Positions 1-6,496 of a stretch of 11,085 bases of DNA are shown here, in pieces. Source of the stretch: Candidatus Woesearchaeota archaeon (lineage in GTDB: Archaea; Nanobdellota; Nanobdellia; Woesearchaeales; JAFCFN01); assembly GCA_017609245.1 (NCBI GenBank), contig JAFCEI010000028.1, forward strand, positions 1 through 11,085, given 5' to 3'. The position numbers and the translations under genes were made by a program. Under the pieces are notes generated by a model. It made no database searches, had not been told where the DNA came from, and saw nothing but the letters and a program-made list of their open reading frames with translations. Positions within the stretch are counted from its first letter, which is position 1. Each line of letters opens with the position of its first letter.

Positions 1-1433
1 TGGGTCACATTCTCTTCACCAAGCTGGCCCACAACCATGTCCCATTCCTCATCAGGAAGATCGCATGCATGGAACTGTTCATTGAGGTATAATAGATTAG
101 AGCCAGTATCAACAGCTGTATTGTTATACACGGGCAGCCCTCTCCAGCAGCCATGCTCTGTATCAATGTATGTTTCATTTTTCGTATGCGTTTGTTCATC
201 ACCGCAGCACCGAGTCCCTGTCCAGCCGTAGCCTGGAGTAGATATACATGGGAGTTCTCCTTTAGCAACATCAAAACTATCTTCTGCAGGATCATCTAGA
301 TCATCTATCCAAGTAGGGTATTGTCCAGCAGAACAATATCTTGGTTGATCATCACGTGATAAGAATATTCTATCAAGACCTATGATATTTCTAAATTTTC
401 CTGTTGCTAAGTTAGGATCACCTATCTGAGGATCAGTTAACCATGTATCAGAAACAGGAAGATTATCAACTGCCTCGTAAAAAGTAAGCATTCTAACATT
501 AGTTATGTCCTCATCTAATTCATAAAGGGGGATTTTTACATGTAACCACTTAGTCAATGCAAAATCATTCACAACATATTTAGTTATATTTTCATTAAAT
601 AAAATATAATCTGAATATCCTGAAGGAAAAGCTGCACCAGGGATTGAATCAGTATTTAAAATCATTAATTTTAAATGGTGGTCTCTTACAAAATTGATGT
701 AAAATTCAAGATAATCATAATGGCTCCAATCAAATATGCTCGAAGCCGTATTTTTTAATTCAAAAGTATATTTTTTATATAAAATAGATTCAAATATTTC
801 TTGTTCAATTCCTATTTTTAATACACAATTAAAATCATAGGGTGAATCACAAGGATATTCTTCGATAACTGATTGAACATTCCCTGTTCTTCTTATTTTC
901 TTTCCATCATCATTAAAACACTGCAAAACTAATCCGCAGCATTCAGCAAATGGACTTTCAGTGCCCTCTTTATAACATAAGAAACGGTAACCTACGGCTT
1001 TATATTCATCTACCGTATAATTGGATTTAGAATATTGGTTATTTAATCCATCAAAAGAACCTATTCCATAATTAGACTCTAAACCACCAATGCCCATCTC
1101 ATCAAAAAACGCATCCATATCAACAATAGCGACAGATCCACCATATTTTCCGCCTATATTTGTATCTGGAGACACTGTTCCCCCTTCCTGATTCTTTATA
1201 CTGGTCTGTACGTTTGTTCCTATGCCTTCAGTAATATTTGGGCCCACAAGAGCACCATCCTTAATTTTAACTCCTGAACCAACATAACCCTCGTGAGCAT
1301 CACAAACATACCACCGCTGACCATCAGATATCACATCATAATCCTGTGCTAGAGCGGTGAAACTAAAAATTATTATTACTGTAATAAATGCAACAATCTT
1401 TGCTATTTTTTTGAATTTATTTTCTTGTTTCAT
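1..1433 (-). CDS. Large exported Cys-rich protein, 3' end beyond window
   Basis: An open frame runs from ATG at 1433-1431 to the left edge without a stop: 477 codons visible, C-terminus missing. Residues 1-29 form a signal peptide (basic start, hydrophobic stretch ending FSFTALA, cleavage likely before Q30). Residues about 31-48 carry an SDGQRWYVC motif that recurs near the C-terminus of the neighbouring exported protein. Residues 150-205 are Cys-rich (FAECCG at 162-167). Residues about 220-360, with patterns such as YDYLEFYI, WLHVKIPL and IGLDRIFLS, look like a beta-sandwich of the carbohydrate-binding/discoidin type; this fold is an inference. Residues 367-430 hold a Cys-rich segment with CCGDE at 409-413. 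Several N-glycosylation sequons (NIT, NYT, NET) fit a surface location. It starts 12 nt after the stop of the glycine-rich gene without its own promoter, so it is probably cotranscribed. The role may be cell-surface or host attachment; it is not established. Confidence 0.85.
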   Translation of the reverse strand, partial: MKQENKFKKIAKIVAFITVIIIFSFTALAQDYDVISDGQRWYVCDAHEGYVGSGVKIKDGALVGPNITEGIGTNVQTSIKNQEGGTVSPDTNIGGKYGGSVAIVDMDAFFDEMGIGGLESNYGIGSFDGLNNQYSKSNYTVDEYKAVGYRFLCYKEGTESPFAECCGLVLQCFNDDGKKIRRTGNVQSVIEEYPCDSPYDFNCVLKIGIEQEIFESILYKKYTFELKNTASSIFDWSHYDYLEFYINFVRDHHLKLMILNTDSIPGAAFPSGYSDYILFNENITKYVVNDFALTKWLHVKIPLYELDEDITNVRMLTFYEAVDNLPVSDTWLTDPQIGDPNLATGKFRNIIGLDRIFLSRDDQPRYCSAGQYPTWIDDLDDPAEDSFDVAKGELPCISTPGYGWTGTRCCGDEQTHTKNETYIDTEHGCWRGLPVYNNTAVDTGSNLLYLNEQFHACDLPDEEWDMVVGQLGEENVT

Positions 1434-1445
1434 GTTTATTTAATT

Positions 1446-2699
1446 TTATTTTGTTTGTATTAAAAAAGGAGTTACGGCTGTTGCATCATTCCATTTCCAA
1501 TCATTTCCTTTTACATTTTCACAAAACCATCTTCCATCTGGAGATACATAGCCATGATCATCACCATCATTTCCACAACAAAAATTAGAGTCAAGAGAAG
1601 GATCTTGATTAGGGGCGTCTGGTCGCCAACGATATTTTGAATAACTGCACAAAGTCTCGGTAGAGTCCCTATCAGCATCAGCATAACACCTATTATTGAT
1701 ATCTATAGATGCTGAACAGCAAGCCCTGTTGCCATAACTGCTTTTTAGTGTACCTACAGTAGATCCAGGGGTACATGCTTCTAAAGCGCCTGCCCCCCCT
1801 CTACCCCCGTTACCTCCACTATTAGTGCAATGCGATCCGCTACCTCCGCTTCCACCGCTGCCTTTTGAAAAAGAATACCAACCAGAATATGATGCAAATC
1901 GGTCTTTAAGCGTACCTGCTTTAACAACTATTGTTCCTTCATTTCCTCCTCCACCTCCTCCGCCTCCACCACTATCATCATCATTTTTGCAACCATGACC
2001 TTTATCATGATCTCTGCTTCCCTTGCCACCATTTCCGCCATCTCCGCCACTTACTGAAATTTGGCCATTGCCTCTTAATTCATCAACTACTAATTTTATT
2101 GAGCCTCCTCCTCCGCCTCCTCCTCCTCCTCCTCCGCCAGAGCAGGCATCACTCCCTAAAAATGAACATTTATATCCGCTATGACCATTGCCCCCGTCCT
2201 TTCCAGGAGCTGAAATAACTCCATTAAGAGTTAAATATCTTGCATTTAAAATTAAAATGCCCCCTGATTTACCTCCGCTGCCCCCTTTTCCGCCATATAA
2301 ACATCTTGAACCGCCTTTTCCTCTTCCGCCTCCTTCACCTTTAACTCCTGCAGAACCACCATCGCCGCCATTGGCACCATCACCACCACTGCCTGAAGCA
2401 CCTGAACCTCCGCCTCCATTACCTCCGCCACCACCATAATTCAATATCCCATCCCAAAAATCATACCAGCCAGAAGTTTTTTGATAGATTGTTACAGTAA
2501 CCCCTGAGTTGATTGTAATATCATTAAAAGAGTATGTTCCTCCTGGTACACTGCAACTCCTAGTTATAGTACAATCCTGTCCGGCTCCAGGACAGCCACA
2601 ATTGCCAAAATAAGCATCAACATCTTTAGAAGATAAACTAACAACTACAGCAAAAAATACAAATATAAACAGCATTCTAATAAACCTACTTCTTCCCAT
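1446..2699 (-). CDS. Exported glycine-rich protein with polyglycine tracts
   Basis: A 417-aa protein. The signal peptide is residues 1-29 (MGRSRFIRM, then a hydrophobic core, cleavage after VDA). Residues 53-75 resemble a beta-helix rung (DITINSGVTVTI). Residues about 88-307 are extremely Gly-rich and fall into three modules, each a Gly run followed by a short beta-strand pair: SGGILILNARYLTLNGVIS (about 146-163), a 12-Gly run at 188-199 then SIKLVVDELRGNGQISVSGG, and a Gly run at 244-252 then GTIVVKAGTL. The alternation suggests stacked strands or a polyglycine-II bundle like those of some phage adhesins; that is inference. Residues 327-394 are Cys-rich with CCGNDGDD and SPDGRWFC, related to motifs in the next gene. 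The start is supported by GGTGAGG at 2704-2710 and by the 14-nt overlap with the upstream regulator. A surface fibre or adhesin is likely; no enzyme motif is seen. Confidence 0.85.
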   Translation of the reverse strand: MGRSRFIRMLFIFVFFAVVVSLSSKDVDAYFGNCGCPGAGQDCTITRSCSVPGGTYSFNDITINSGVTVTIYQKTSGWYDFWDGILNYGGGGGNGGGGSGASGSGGDGANGGDGGSAGVKGEGGGRGKGGSRCLYGGKGGSGGKSGGILILNARYLTLNGVISAPGKDGGNGHSGYKCSFLGSDACSGGGGGGGGGGGGSIKLVVDELRGNGQISVSGGDGGNGGKGSRDHDKGHGCKNDDDSGGGGGGGGGNEGTIVVKAGTLKDRFASYSGWYSFSKGSGGSGGSGSHCTNSGGNGGRGGAGALEACTPGSTVGTLKSSYGNRACCSASIDINNRCYADADRDSTETLCSYSKYRWRPDAPNQDPSLDSNFCCGNDGDDHGYVSPDGRWFCENVKGNDWKWNDATAVTPFLIQTK

Positions 2700-2823
2700 C
2701 TCGCCTCACCTTCTCTTCCAGAGCTTCATTTAGAAATTGTATCAAGGTCTTGTTTTGTAAAAGAGCAGAAAGTTTAGCTTTTTTATGCAATTCTTCAGGT
2801 ATCTCTATATTTACCCTGGTCAT
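2686..2823 (-). CDS. Small ribbon-helix-helix DNA-binding regulator
   Basis: A 45-aa ORF: ATG at 2823-2821, TAG at 2688-2686. It begins TRVNIEIPEELHKKAK, a beta-strand with alternating residues, then helix 1 (PEELHKKAKLSALLQN), a turn (KT), and helix 2 (LIQFLNEALEEKVRR). This is the full ribbon-helix-helix (CopG/Arc/MetJ) layout, in which a dimer inserts its paired N-terminal strands into the DNA major groove; strand residues 2, 4 and 6 (T, V, I) face one side. An AGAGG Shine-Dalgarno-like site lies at 2830-2834, 6 nt before the ATG. The last 14 nt overlap the start of the glycine-rich exported gene, so translation is coupled. It lies just downstream of a dense inverted-repeat array, so autoregulation of the operon is the simplest reading. 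No toxin gene accompanies it, so an antitoxin role is less likely. Confidence 0.85.
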   Translation of the reverse strand: MTRVNIEIPEELHKKAKLSALLQNKTLIQFLNEALEEKVRRDGKK

Positions 2824-2853
2824 ATACAGCCTCTTTTTCCCAAAACTAAGGAA

Positions 2854-2896
2854 TAACTTAGTTAACTAAGTTAAGTTATTTAAAAAAATTAACTTA
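2854..2896. promoter_or_regulatory. Operator-like array of TAACTTA/TAAGTTA half-sites
   Basis: Positions 2854-2873 form a perfect 20-bp palindrome, TAACTTAGTTAACTAAGTTA. The 7-mer TAACTTA occurs at 2854-2860 and 2890-2896, and its reverse complement TAAGTTA at 2867-2873 and 2872-2878. A related AACTAAG lies at 2844-2850 and again at 2864-2870. The array sits between the predicted transcription start (about 2899) and the regulator's start codon. This is where a repressor would act; binding by the adjacent ribbon-helix-helix protein is inferred. Confidence 0.7.
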
Positions 2897-2920
2897 TTAA
2901 TATACAAAAATATATATTGA

Positions 2921-2928
2921 TATATAAA
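2921..2928 (-). promoter_or_regulatory. TATA box of the secretion operon
   Basis: The minus strand reads CTTTATATATC here, a good archaeal TATA box (TTTATATA), with a purine-rich stretch just upstream where TFB would bind. Transcription would start near 2899, giving an untranslated leader of about 75 nt that contains the operator-like array. Confidence 0.6.
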
Positions 2929-2946
2929 GCTTTTGGTAAAAATAGC

Positions 2947-3417
2947 TCATTTCAGGATATCAAGACTTTCCTTTGCTTCAGAAGCATGCATTCCCAAGCA
3001 GATAAAAAAAGCTTTTAAGTCATGCCTTGCTCTTAGTTCTGACGGAGAATGCGCAAACGATCCAAGATATGTCTTGACTTTGTATTTTCTGCATAATCTT
3101 ATGTTCTGCATCATCCTTCCCATAATCTTGCTTTTTTTATCAGAATTCAGAACAGAGCTAACAAGATCAAAAATCATCCCTGCTCTGCTTTTCTCCAAAT
3201 AGAACCTATCATCAACATCATTGCTCTTGACAATTACAAAATCAGTCAATCTTTGTGCTTTTTCAATCTCTTTCTTATTGCCAGAAATAATCCCTGTTTT
3301 AACTCCCTCAATCTCTTTGAATTTATCCAGAGGATAAACAAAAATCAGTTTCAGATCTAGTTTCTCAGCCATCTCTAAGAACTCTTTTTCATTTCCATCA
3401 GGAAAAACAATATCCAT
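2947..3417 (-). CDS. rnp3: RNase P protein component 3 (Rpp30/p30 family), short form
   Basis: A 156-aa protein resembling the archaeal/eukaryal RNase P subunit p30, a TIM-barrel-like protein that with Pop5 stimulates the RNA-catalysed maturation of tRNA 5' ends. Visible family features are the MDIVFPDGNEKEF start, strand-helix alternation through LKLIFVYPL and VKTGIISGN, DFVIVKSND (59-67), the RFYLEKSRAGMIFDLVSS segment (71-88) matching the conserved p30 core, and the RLCRKYKVKTYLGSFA strand late in the barrel. It is shorter than typical archaeal p30 (about 200-230 aa), and the N-terminal barrel strand seems reduced. The start codon shares one base with the stop of the upstream RelE-like gene (TGATG), so translation is probably coupled. 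Only a weak T5 tract (2938-2942, minus strand) follows it. Confidence 0.82.
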   Translation of the reverse strand: MDIVFPDGNEKEFLEMAEKLDLKLIFVYPLDKFKEIEGVKTGIISGNKKEIEKAQRLTDFVIVKSNDVDDRFYLEKSRAGMIFDLVSSVLNSDKKSKIMGRMMQNIRLCRKYKVKTYLGSFAHSPSELRARHDLKAFFICLGMHASEAKESLDILK

Positions 3418-3752
3418 CAGTATTTAAATCTCCTTTCGTAATCTTTGTGGTTAAACCAATCAAGAATAACATTTATGATCATAATTTCATTTACTTTAAT
3501 TGTATAAATCAGTCTCCAAGCATTGGGCAGATCATATTTCCATAAGTTAGTGATAGGATATTTTTGAGTATAATCTTTTGGCCAAATCTTTTTAGGAATT
3601 TTTACACCGCAAGAAGGATTATTTTTAAGATCTTTTATTGCACGCATTATGAACTCATATAATTCTTTGTCTTGAAATTTGCCTTTTTTAAGAGCTTCAA
3701 AATTTTTTTCTAATTTAGTTTCACCAAATGAAACATGTATGGATTTATTCAT
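3417..3752 (-). CDS. RelE/ParE-fold protein, toxin-like
   Basis: A 111-aa protein matching the RelE/ParE superfamily, whose members are mostly ribosome-dependent mRNA endonucleases or gyrase inhibitors. Visible hallmarks are an N-terminal strand and helix, the LKNNPSCGVKIPKKIWP turn (42-58), the core strands YPITNLWKYDL and AWRLIYTI (65-84, with R80 in the position of a conserved basic residue), and the end motif WFNHKDYERRFKY (99-111) with His102, Lys103 and Tyr105 where catalytic basic and Tyr residues often lie. Its ATG overlaps the stop of the upstream winged-helix-like gene (ATGA), the usual antitoxin-toxin arrangement, and its stop overlaps the RNase P p30 start. It may be a genuine toxin or a domesticated ribosome-binding protein; the context does not settle this. 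Confidence 0.75.
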   Translation of the reverse strand: MNKSIHVSFGETKLEKNFEALKKGKFQDKELYEFIMRAIKDLKNNPSCGVKIPKKIWPKDYTQKYPITNLWKYDLPNAWRLIYTIKVNEIMIINVILDWFNHKDYERRFKY

Positions 3753-4015
3753 CTTACCATAAGTCCCTTAGAAATCAGTTTTTTAATTCCTTCTGGATCC
3801 CATGTCCACATTATGCAGCCATCTTTATCTATCAATATTTTCCCAGAGTCTTCTAAATAATGCAGTATTACCTGGAATGTTTGATACATCATCTTCTTAG
3901 GCAGTTTTTTCCATAATTGGTATTTCCCATACTCCTGACTGTATTTTTGTATTGTTTTTTCTACCATGATTACAGATTCAAGTGTTGGGCTGTGTAAGAT
4001 TGTTGATTGTGCCAT
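3749..4015 (-). CDS. Winged-helix-like protein, candidate antitoxin
   Basis: An 88-aa protein. I do not recognise a named family, but similar small archaeal proteins sit beside RelE-like genes. The predicted layout is helix 1 (LESVIMVEKTIQKYS, 12-26), helix 2 (YGKYQLWKKLPK, 29-40), a recognition-like helix (MYQTFQVILHYLEDSGK, 43-59) and a two-stranded wing (ILIDKDGCIMWTWD, 60-73): a winged helix-turn-helix order. It is the first gene after a strong TATA box and overlaps the RelE-like gene by ATGA, so the position is that of an antitoxin/autoregulator. It has no long disordered toxin-neutralising tail; only about 15 residues follow the wing. The antitoxin role is inferred from position. Confidence 0.7.
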   Translation of the reverse strand: MAQSTILHSPTLESVIMVEKTIQKYSQEYGKYQLWKKLPKKMMYQTFQVILHYLEDSGKILIDKDGCIMWTWDPEGIKKLISKGLMVR

Positions 4016-4016
4016 C

Positions 4017-4034
4017 TTATATAACTATATATAA
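4017..4034. promoter_or_regulatory. AT-rich inverted repeat at the transcription start
   Basis: TTATATA and TATATAA are separated by 4 nt, directly before the start codon of the winged-helix-like gene and overlapping the predicted transcription start. It could be an operator, but the sequence is low-complexity A/T, so chance is a real alternative. Confidence 0.3.
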
Positions 4035-4042
4035 CACAGAAA

Positions 4043-4050
4043 TATATAAA
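4043..4050 (-). promoter_or_regulatory. TATA box for the winged-helix/RelE/p30 operon
   Basis: The minus strand reads AAATTTATATATTTC, containing the archaeal consensus TTTATATA centred about 31 nt before the ATG at 4015. The transcript would be leaderless or have only a few leader bases. Confidence 0.65.
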
Positions 4051-4059
4051 TTTTTCGGT

Positions 4060-4977
4060 TTAAGATTTCAATTTTGACAATATCTCGCAGGTTTTGCATA
4101 TCTTTGCAGTAGTAGGCTCTCCGCAGTTTGTGCAGTATTTAACCTTTCCTTTTTGTTTGGATTTCAAAAACTCCAAAACATCCAAAAACGAATTGATTAT
4201 TCCATTCTTTGTTCCTGGATTCTCCTGCTCAAAATTATTCAGCATAACCCTGACCCTGTTCCTGTAAGCCTCAACAATACATGGGCATCTTTTATACAAA
4301 ACAGGAAATTTCATGCATTTTGAATACAGCTCAATCTCTTTCTCAGGGCAGAAATACAAAGGCTTTATCCTTGGGATAAATCTCTTGCTTTTGACAGCTC
4401 CACCCATAGGGCCTAATTTGGCAGAAAGCCAGATGTTTCCCTTAAACTGGTTCATAAGAACTGTCTGCGATTCATCATCTAGATTATGCCCAGTGACAAG
4501 TTTAGTGAATCCATTTGCCCTGGCAAATTTATTCAGAACATAACGCCTCAACACTCCGCAAACAGTGCAACTCTTGATATCAAAGCCTTTGCCTTTCAGG
4601 ACAGACTTGATATAACATAATGAGTATCCAAACTCTTCTTTAAAAGAGAATTCGTGAAGTTTTATCTTATATTTCTTACAAACTTTTCTGAGATTAGTGA
4701 GATTTTTCTTGCTGTAATCTCCGATTCCTAGATCAATTATCACTGCCTCAAGCTTCTGCCTTCTCTGTTTACATAACTTATTCAGGATATACAAAGCTGC
4801 TGTGCTATCTTTTCCTCCAGAAGCTGCAACAAGAACCTTATCTTTAGGATCAACCAGCTCATACTGTCTGACAGTCCTCTTGACCTTTCTTTCAAAATAT
4901 CTGATGAAGCAATCGCTACATAATTTCACACCGCTGATGGTGATTACAGGATTTTTATTGCAGTTTGTACAAACCAT
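4060..4977 (-). CDS. ttuA: tRNA 2-thiolation enzyme, TtuA/Ncs6 family
   Basis: A 305-aa PP-loop ATPase of the TtuA/Ncs6(CTU1) family, which adenylates tRNA C2-uridine and inserts sulfur, normally delivered by a ubiquitin-like sulfur carrier. An N-terminal zinc knuckle uses Cys3, Cys6, Cys20 and Cys23. The PP-loop SGGKDS is at 53-58. Cys137 and Cys140 (SCTVCGVLRR) with Cys231 (KRCPC) match the three cysteines that hold the [4Fe-4S] cluster in characterised TtuA. TGHNLDDESQT (162-172) and the GPMGG region are also family-typical. A C-terminal zinc ribbon uses Cys282, Cys285, Cys294 and Cys297. The length fits the family. A second cysteine at 233 beside Cys231 is notable. It has its own promoter and no carrier gene nearby. 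Modification of tRNA U54 or U34 is possible and cannot be told from sequence alone. Confidence 0.92.
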   Translation of the reverse strand: MVCTNCNKNPVITISGVKLCSDCFIRYFERKVKRTVRQYELVDPKDKVLVAASGGKDSTAALYILNKLCKQRRQKLEAVIIDLGIGDYSKKNLTNLRKVCKKYKIKLHEFSFKEEFGYSLCYIKSVLKGKGFDIKSCTVCGVLRRYVLNKFARANGFTKLVTGHNLDDESQTVLMNQFKGNIWLSAKLGPMGGAVKSKRFIPRIKPLYFCPEKEIELYSKCMKFPVLYKRCPCIVEAYRNRVRVMLNNFEQENPGTKNGIINSFLDVLEFLKSKQKGKVKYCTNCGEPTTAKICKTCEILSKLKS

Positions 4978-4999
4978 TGTGTTATTATAAGAACAAAGG

Positions 5000-5007
5000 T
5001 ATTTAAG
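5000..5007 (-). promoter_or_regulatory. TATA box of the TtuA-like gene
   Basis: The minus strand reads CCCTTAAATACC, centred about 26 nt before the ATG at 4977, predicting a leaderless mRNA. It lies in the 35-nt gap after the metallopeptidase stop codon, so this gene is probably transcribed on its own. Confidence 0.55.
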
Positions 5008-5012
5008 GGTTT

Positions 5013-6392
5013 TTATCTGTCCACTATTTTACCATCATTCTCAGCACGGGGCAGATAGTGTTTAAATATGAATTCTTCTTGTATTTTTGGGTCGCACCAA
5101 AACCCAGTTGACAAAGCATTCAAAGCCAGGCTCTGTCCCACATAACTTCTGATATCAACAGCTCTTTTTATCTTTTTGATCATGTTGCTCATGTTCCTGT
5201 CTCCAAATACATAACATAACTGCTGCACTACTGAATCAATTTCTTCTTCATCAAATAAGTAATAATCTTTAAGGTATCGCTTCACTCCAGTAGACTCCCT
5301 TAATTTATCGTGGGCATCTACCTGCCATTGTTGAGGCAAGGTTTTTGTATACATCCCTTCCCTCTCCTTTAGTTCAAGTATGCTGTGAAGAATGCTTGGT
5401 AGTTTCTCAGGCATATATGCCTTCAGATAAGCATTTATAATATCCATGTCAAGTTTAGATAGATTATATTTCTCAGCATGTTTTTTAGCCCATTTAGCGA
5501 AAAACTTTTCTGTTTGCAGGGCAAATCCCTCGCAAGTGGGCCCGTGCAGCAAGAGATTATATGTCTCTGAATCATGCTTCAACCCTTTTGGCATATTTTC
5601 AGATATCTTCTCCTCTAATCCATGCCCTAATTCATGAACTCCGATCAAAAGTGCCATCGCATTATTGAACAAATACTCTTTTTCTTTTGTTTTTGAGATA
5701 TAATAAGGAATCTTATCAGGGTCAATGGCCATCAAAAAATGATTCCCATCCCAGTAACTGAATCCTATGTCTGCAGGGGCTAACTCAATCTTATACTGAG
5801 GATTCTTTTTTATCATTCCTAAGCTCAGATAAAAATCATTTGCTATCCTTTTTACTGTACCTAATTGAGACATTAATTTTTTCTTGACGCCTGCAAAGCT
5901 GTCTCTTTCAAGTATCATGCTTGAATCCAAGGAACGATATAATAATGAATGAAACAATGATGATTTTTTATGTATTGCATCATGGTCAAAATTTTTAGGT
6001 TTAGCCATATCCAGCAATGTTGAATAAGATGCTCTCCCAAATATGTCAGAAAGAAATCTTCCTATTGTGGTTTTGCTCTTGTTATCATACAAGTAACTGT
6101 CCTCAGCCAACAGTTTTCTGGCATTTTTTTCTATATCTCTAAGTACAAGGTAATCAAACCCTTTAGGGAAGTTTTTATCATCAGATTCGTAAATCTTTTT
6201 TATTTGTTTGTCCAAGTCTTTTGCAAGGTTTCTTCTCTCCCTGATTGTTCTAAGCGAAATACAGACTCGCGGATCAGGGATTAATTGAGAATCAAGGATT
6301 GAACTCAATTTATTTAGTTCTGCTCTTCGCCTGTCCAGCTTAGCAACAGCCTTGTTCTTTATAGTCCATTTCTGTACATATGTAGGTTCCAT
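5013..6392 (-). CDS. HEXXH zinc metallopeptidase, family unassigned
   Basis: A 459-aa, mostly helical protein with no signal peptide. HELGH at 253-257 is the zinc-binding and catalytic motif of gluzincins: two His ligands with Glu254 as the general base. About 30 residues later CEGFALQTEKF (287-297) offers Glu288 as the likely third ligand. The order HExxH...EGxA resembles DUF885- and M3/M32-type peptidases, but the rest does not let me choose a family. WDGNHFLMAIDP (214-225) before the motif could form the substrate-cleft strand. Residues 1-100 are highly charged and helical, possibly coiled-coil. It has its own TATA box and is divergent from the plus-strand unit at 6460. A cytoplasmic oligopeptidase or carboxypeptidase is the best guess. 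Confidence 0.8.
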   Translation of the reverse strand: MEPTYVQKWTIKNKAVAKLDRRRAELNKLSSILDSQLIPDPRVCISLRTIRERRNLAKDLDKQIKKIYESDDKNFPKGFDYLVLRDIEKNARKLLAEDSYLYDNKSKTTIGRFLSDIFGRASYSTLLDMAKPKNFDHDAIHKKSSLFHSLLYRSLDSSMILERDSFAGVKKKLMSQLGTVKRIANDFYLSLGMIKKNPQYKIELAPADIGFSYWDGNHFLMAIDPDKIPYYISKTKEKEYLFNNAMALLIGVHELGHGLEEKISENMPKGLKHDSETYNLLLHGPTCEGFALQTEKFFAKWAKKHAEKYNLSKLDMDIINAYLKAYMPEKLPSILHSILELKEREGMYTKTLPQQWQVDAHDKLRESTGVKRYLKDYYLFDEEEIDSVVQQLCYVFGDRNMSNMIKKIKRAVDIRSYVGQSLALNALSTGFWCDPKIQEEFIFKHYLPRAENDGKIVDR

Positions 6393-6417
6393 TCTTAGTA
6401 AAATCCCATGTCATCTA

Positions 6418-6425
6418 AATTTAAA
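6418..6425 (-). promoter_or_regulatory. TATA box of the metallopeptidase gene
   Basis: The minus strand reads TTTTTAAATTTAG, centred about 29 nt before the ATG at 6392. It is divergent from the plus-strand TATA box at 6468, leaving only about 40 bp between the two promoters. Confidence 0.5.
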
Positions 6426-6467
6426 AATCTTTGCATTTATCACTACTTTTAAGTGAAGGTAAAATTA

Positions 6468-6475
6468 TTTATAAT
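6468..6475 (+). promoter_or_regulatory. TATA box of the plus-strand unit
   Basis: TTTATAAT within TTATTTATAATAAAAG is centred 25-26 nt before the ATG at 6497. This spacing puts the transcription start on the first base of the 28-codon ORF, and it agrees with the TATA-to-ATG spacing of other genes in the window. Confidence 0.6.
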
Positions 6476-6496
6476 AAAAGAGAATTATTGGTAAAT

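Noticed and set aside
5..295. 96-codon minus-strand ORF at the left edge
   Set aside because: It lies in another frame inside the 477-codon open frame, which has a signal peptide and conserved Cys motifs; this one has no coherent protein pattern.
1931..2439. Plus-strand Leu/His-rich and Pro-rich ORFs opposite the Gly-rich gene
   Set aside because: They are antisense reflections of glycine codon runs (GGN read as NCC or in other frames), with no start signals and no domain pattern.
2686..2823. Antitoxin of a toxin-antitoxin pair
   Set aside because: The following gene is an exported 417-aa Gly-rich protein, not a small toxin, so a transcriptional regulator fits better.
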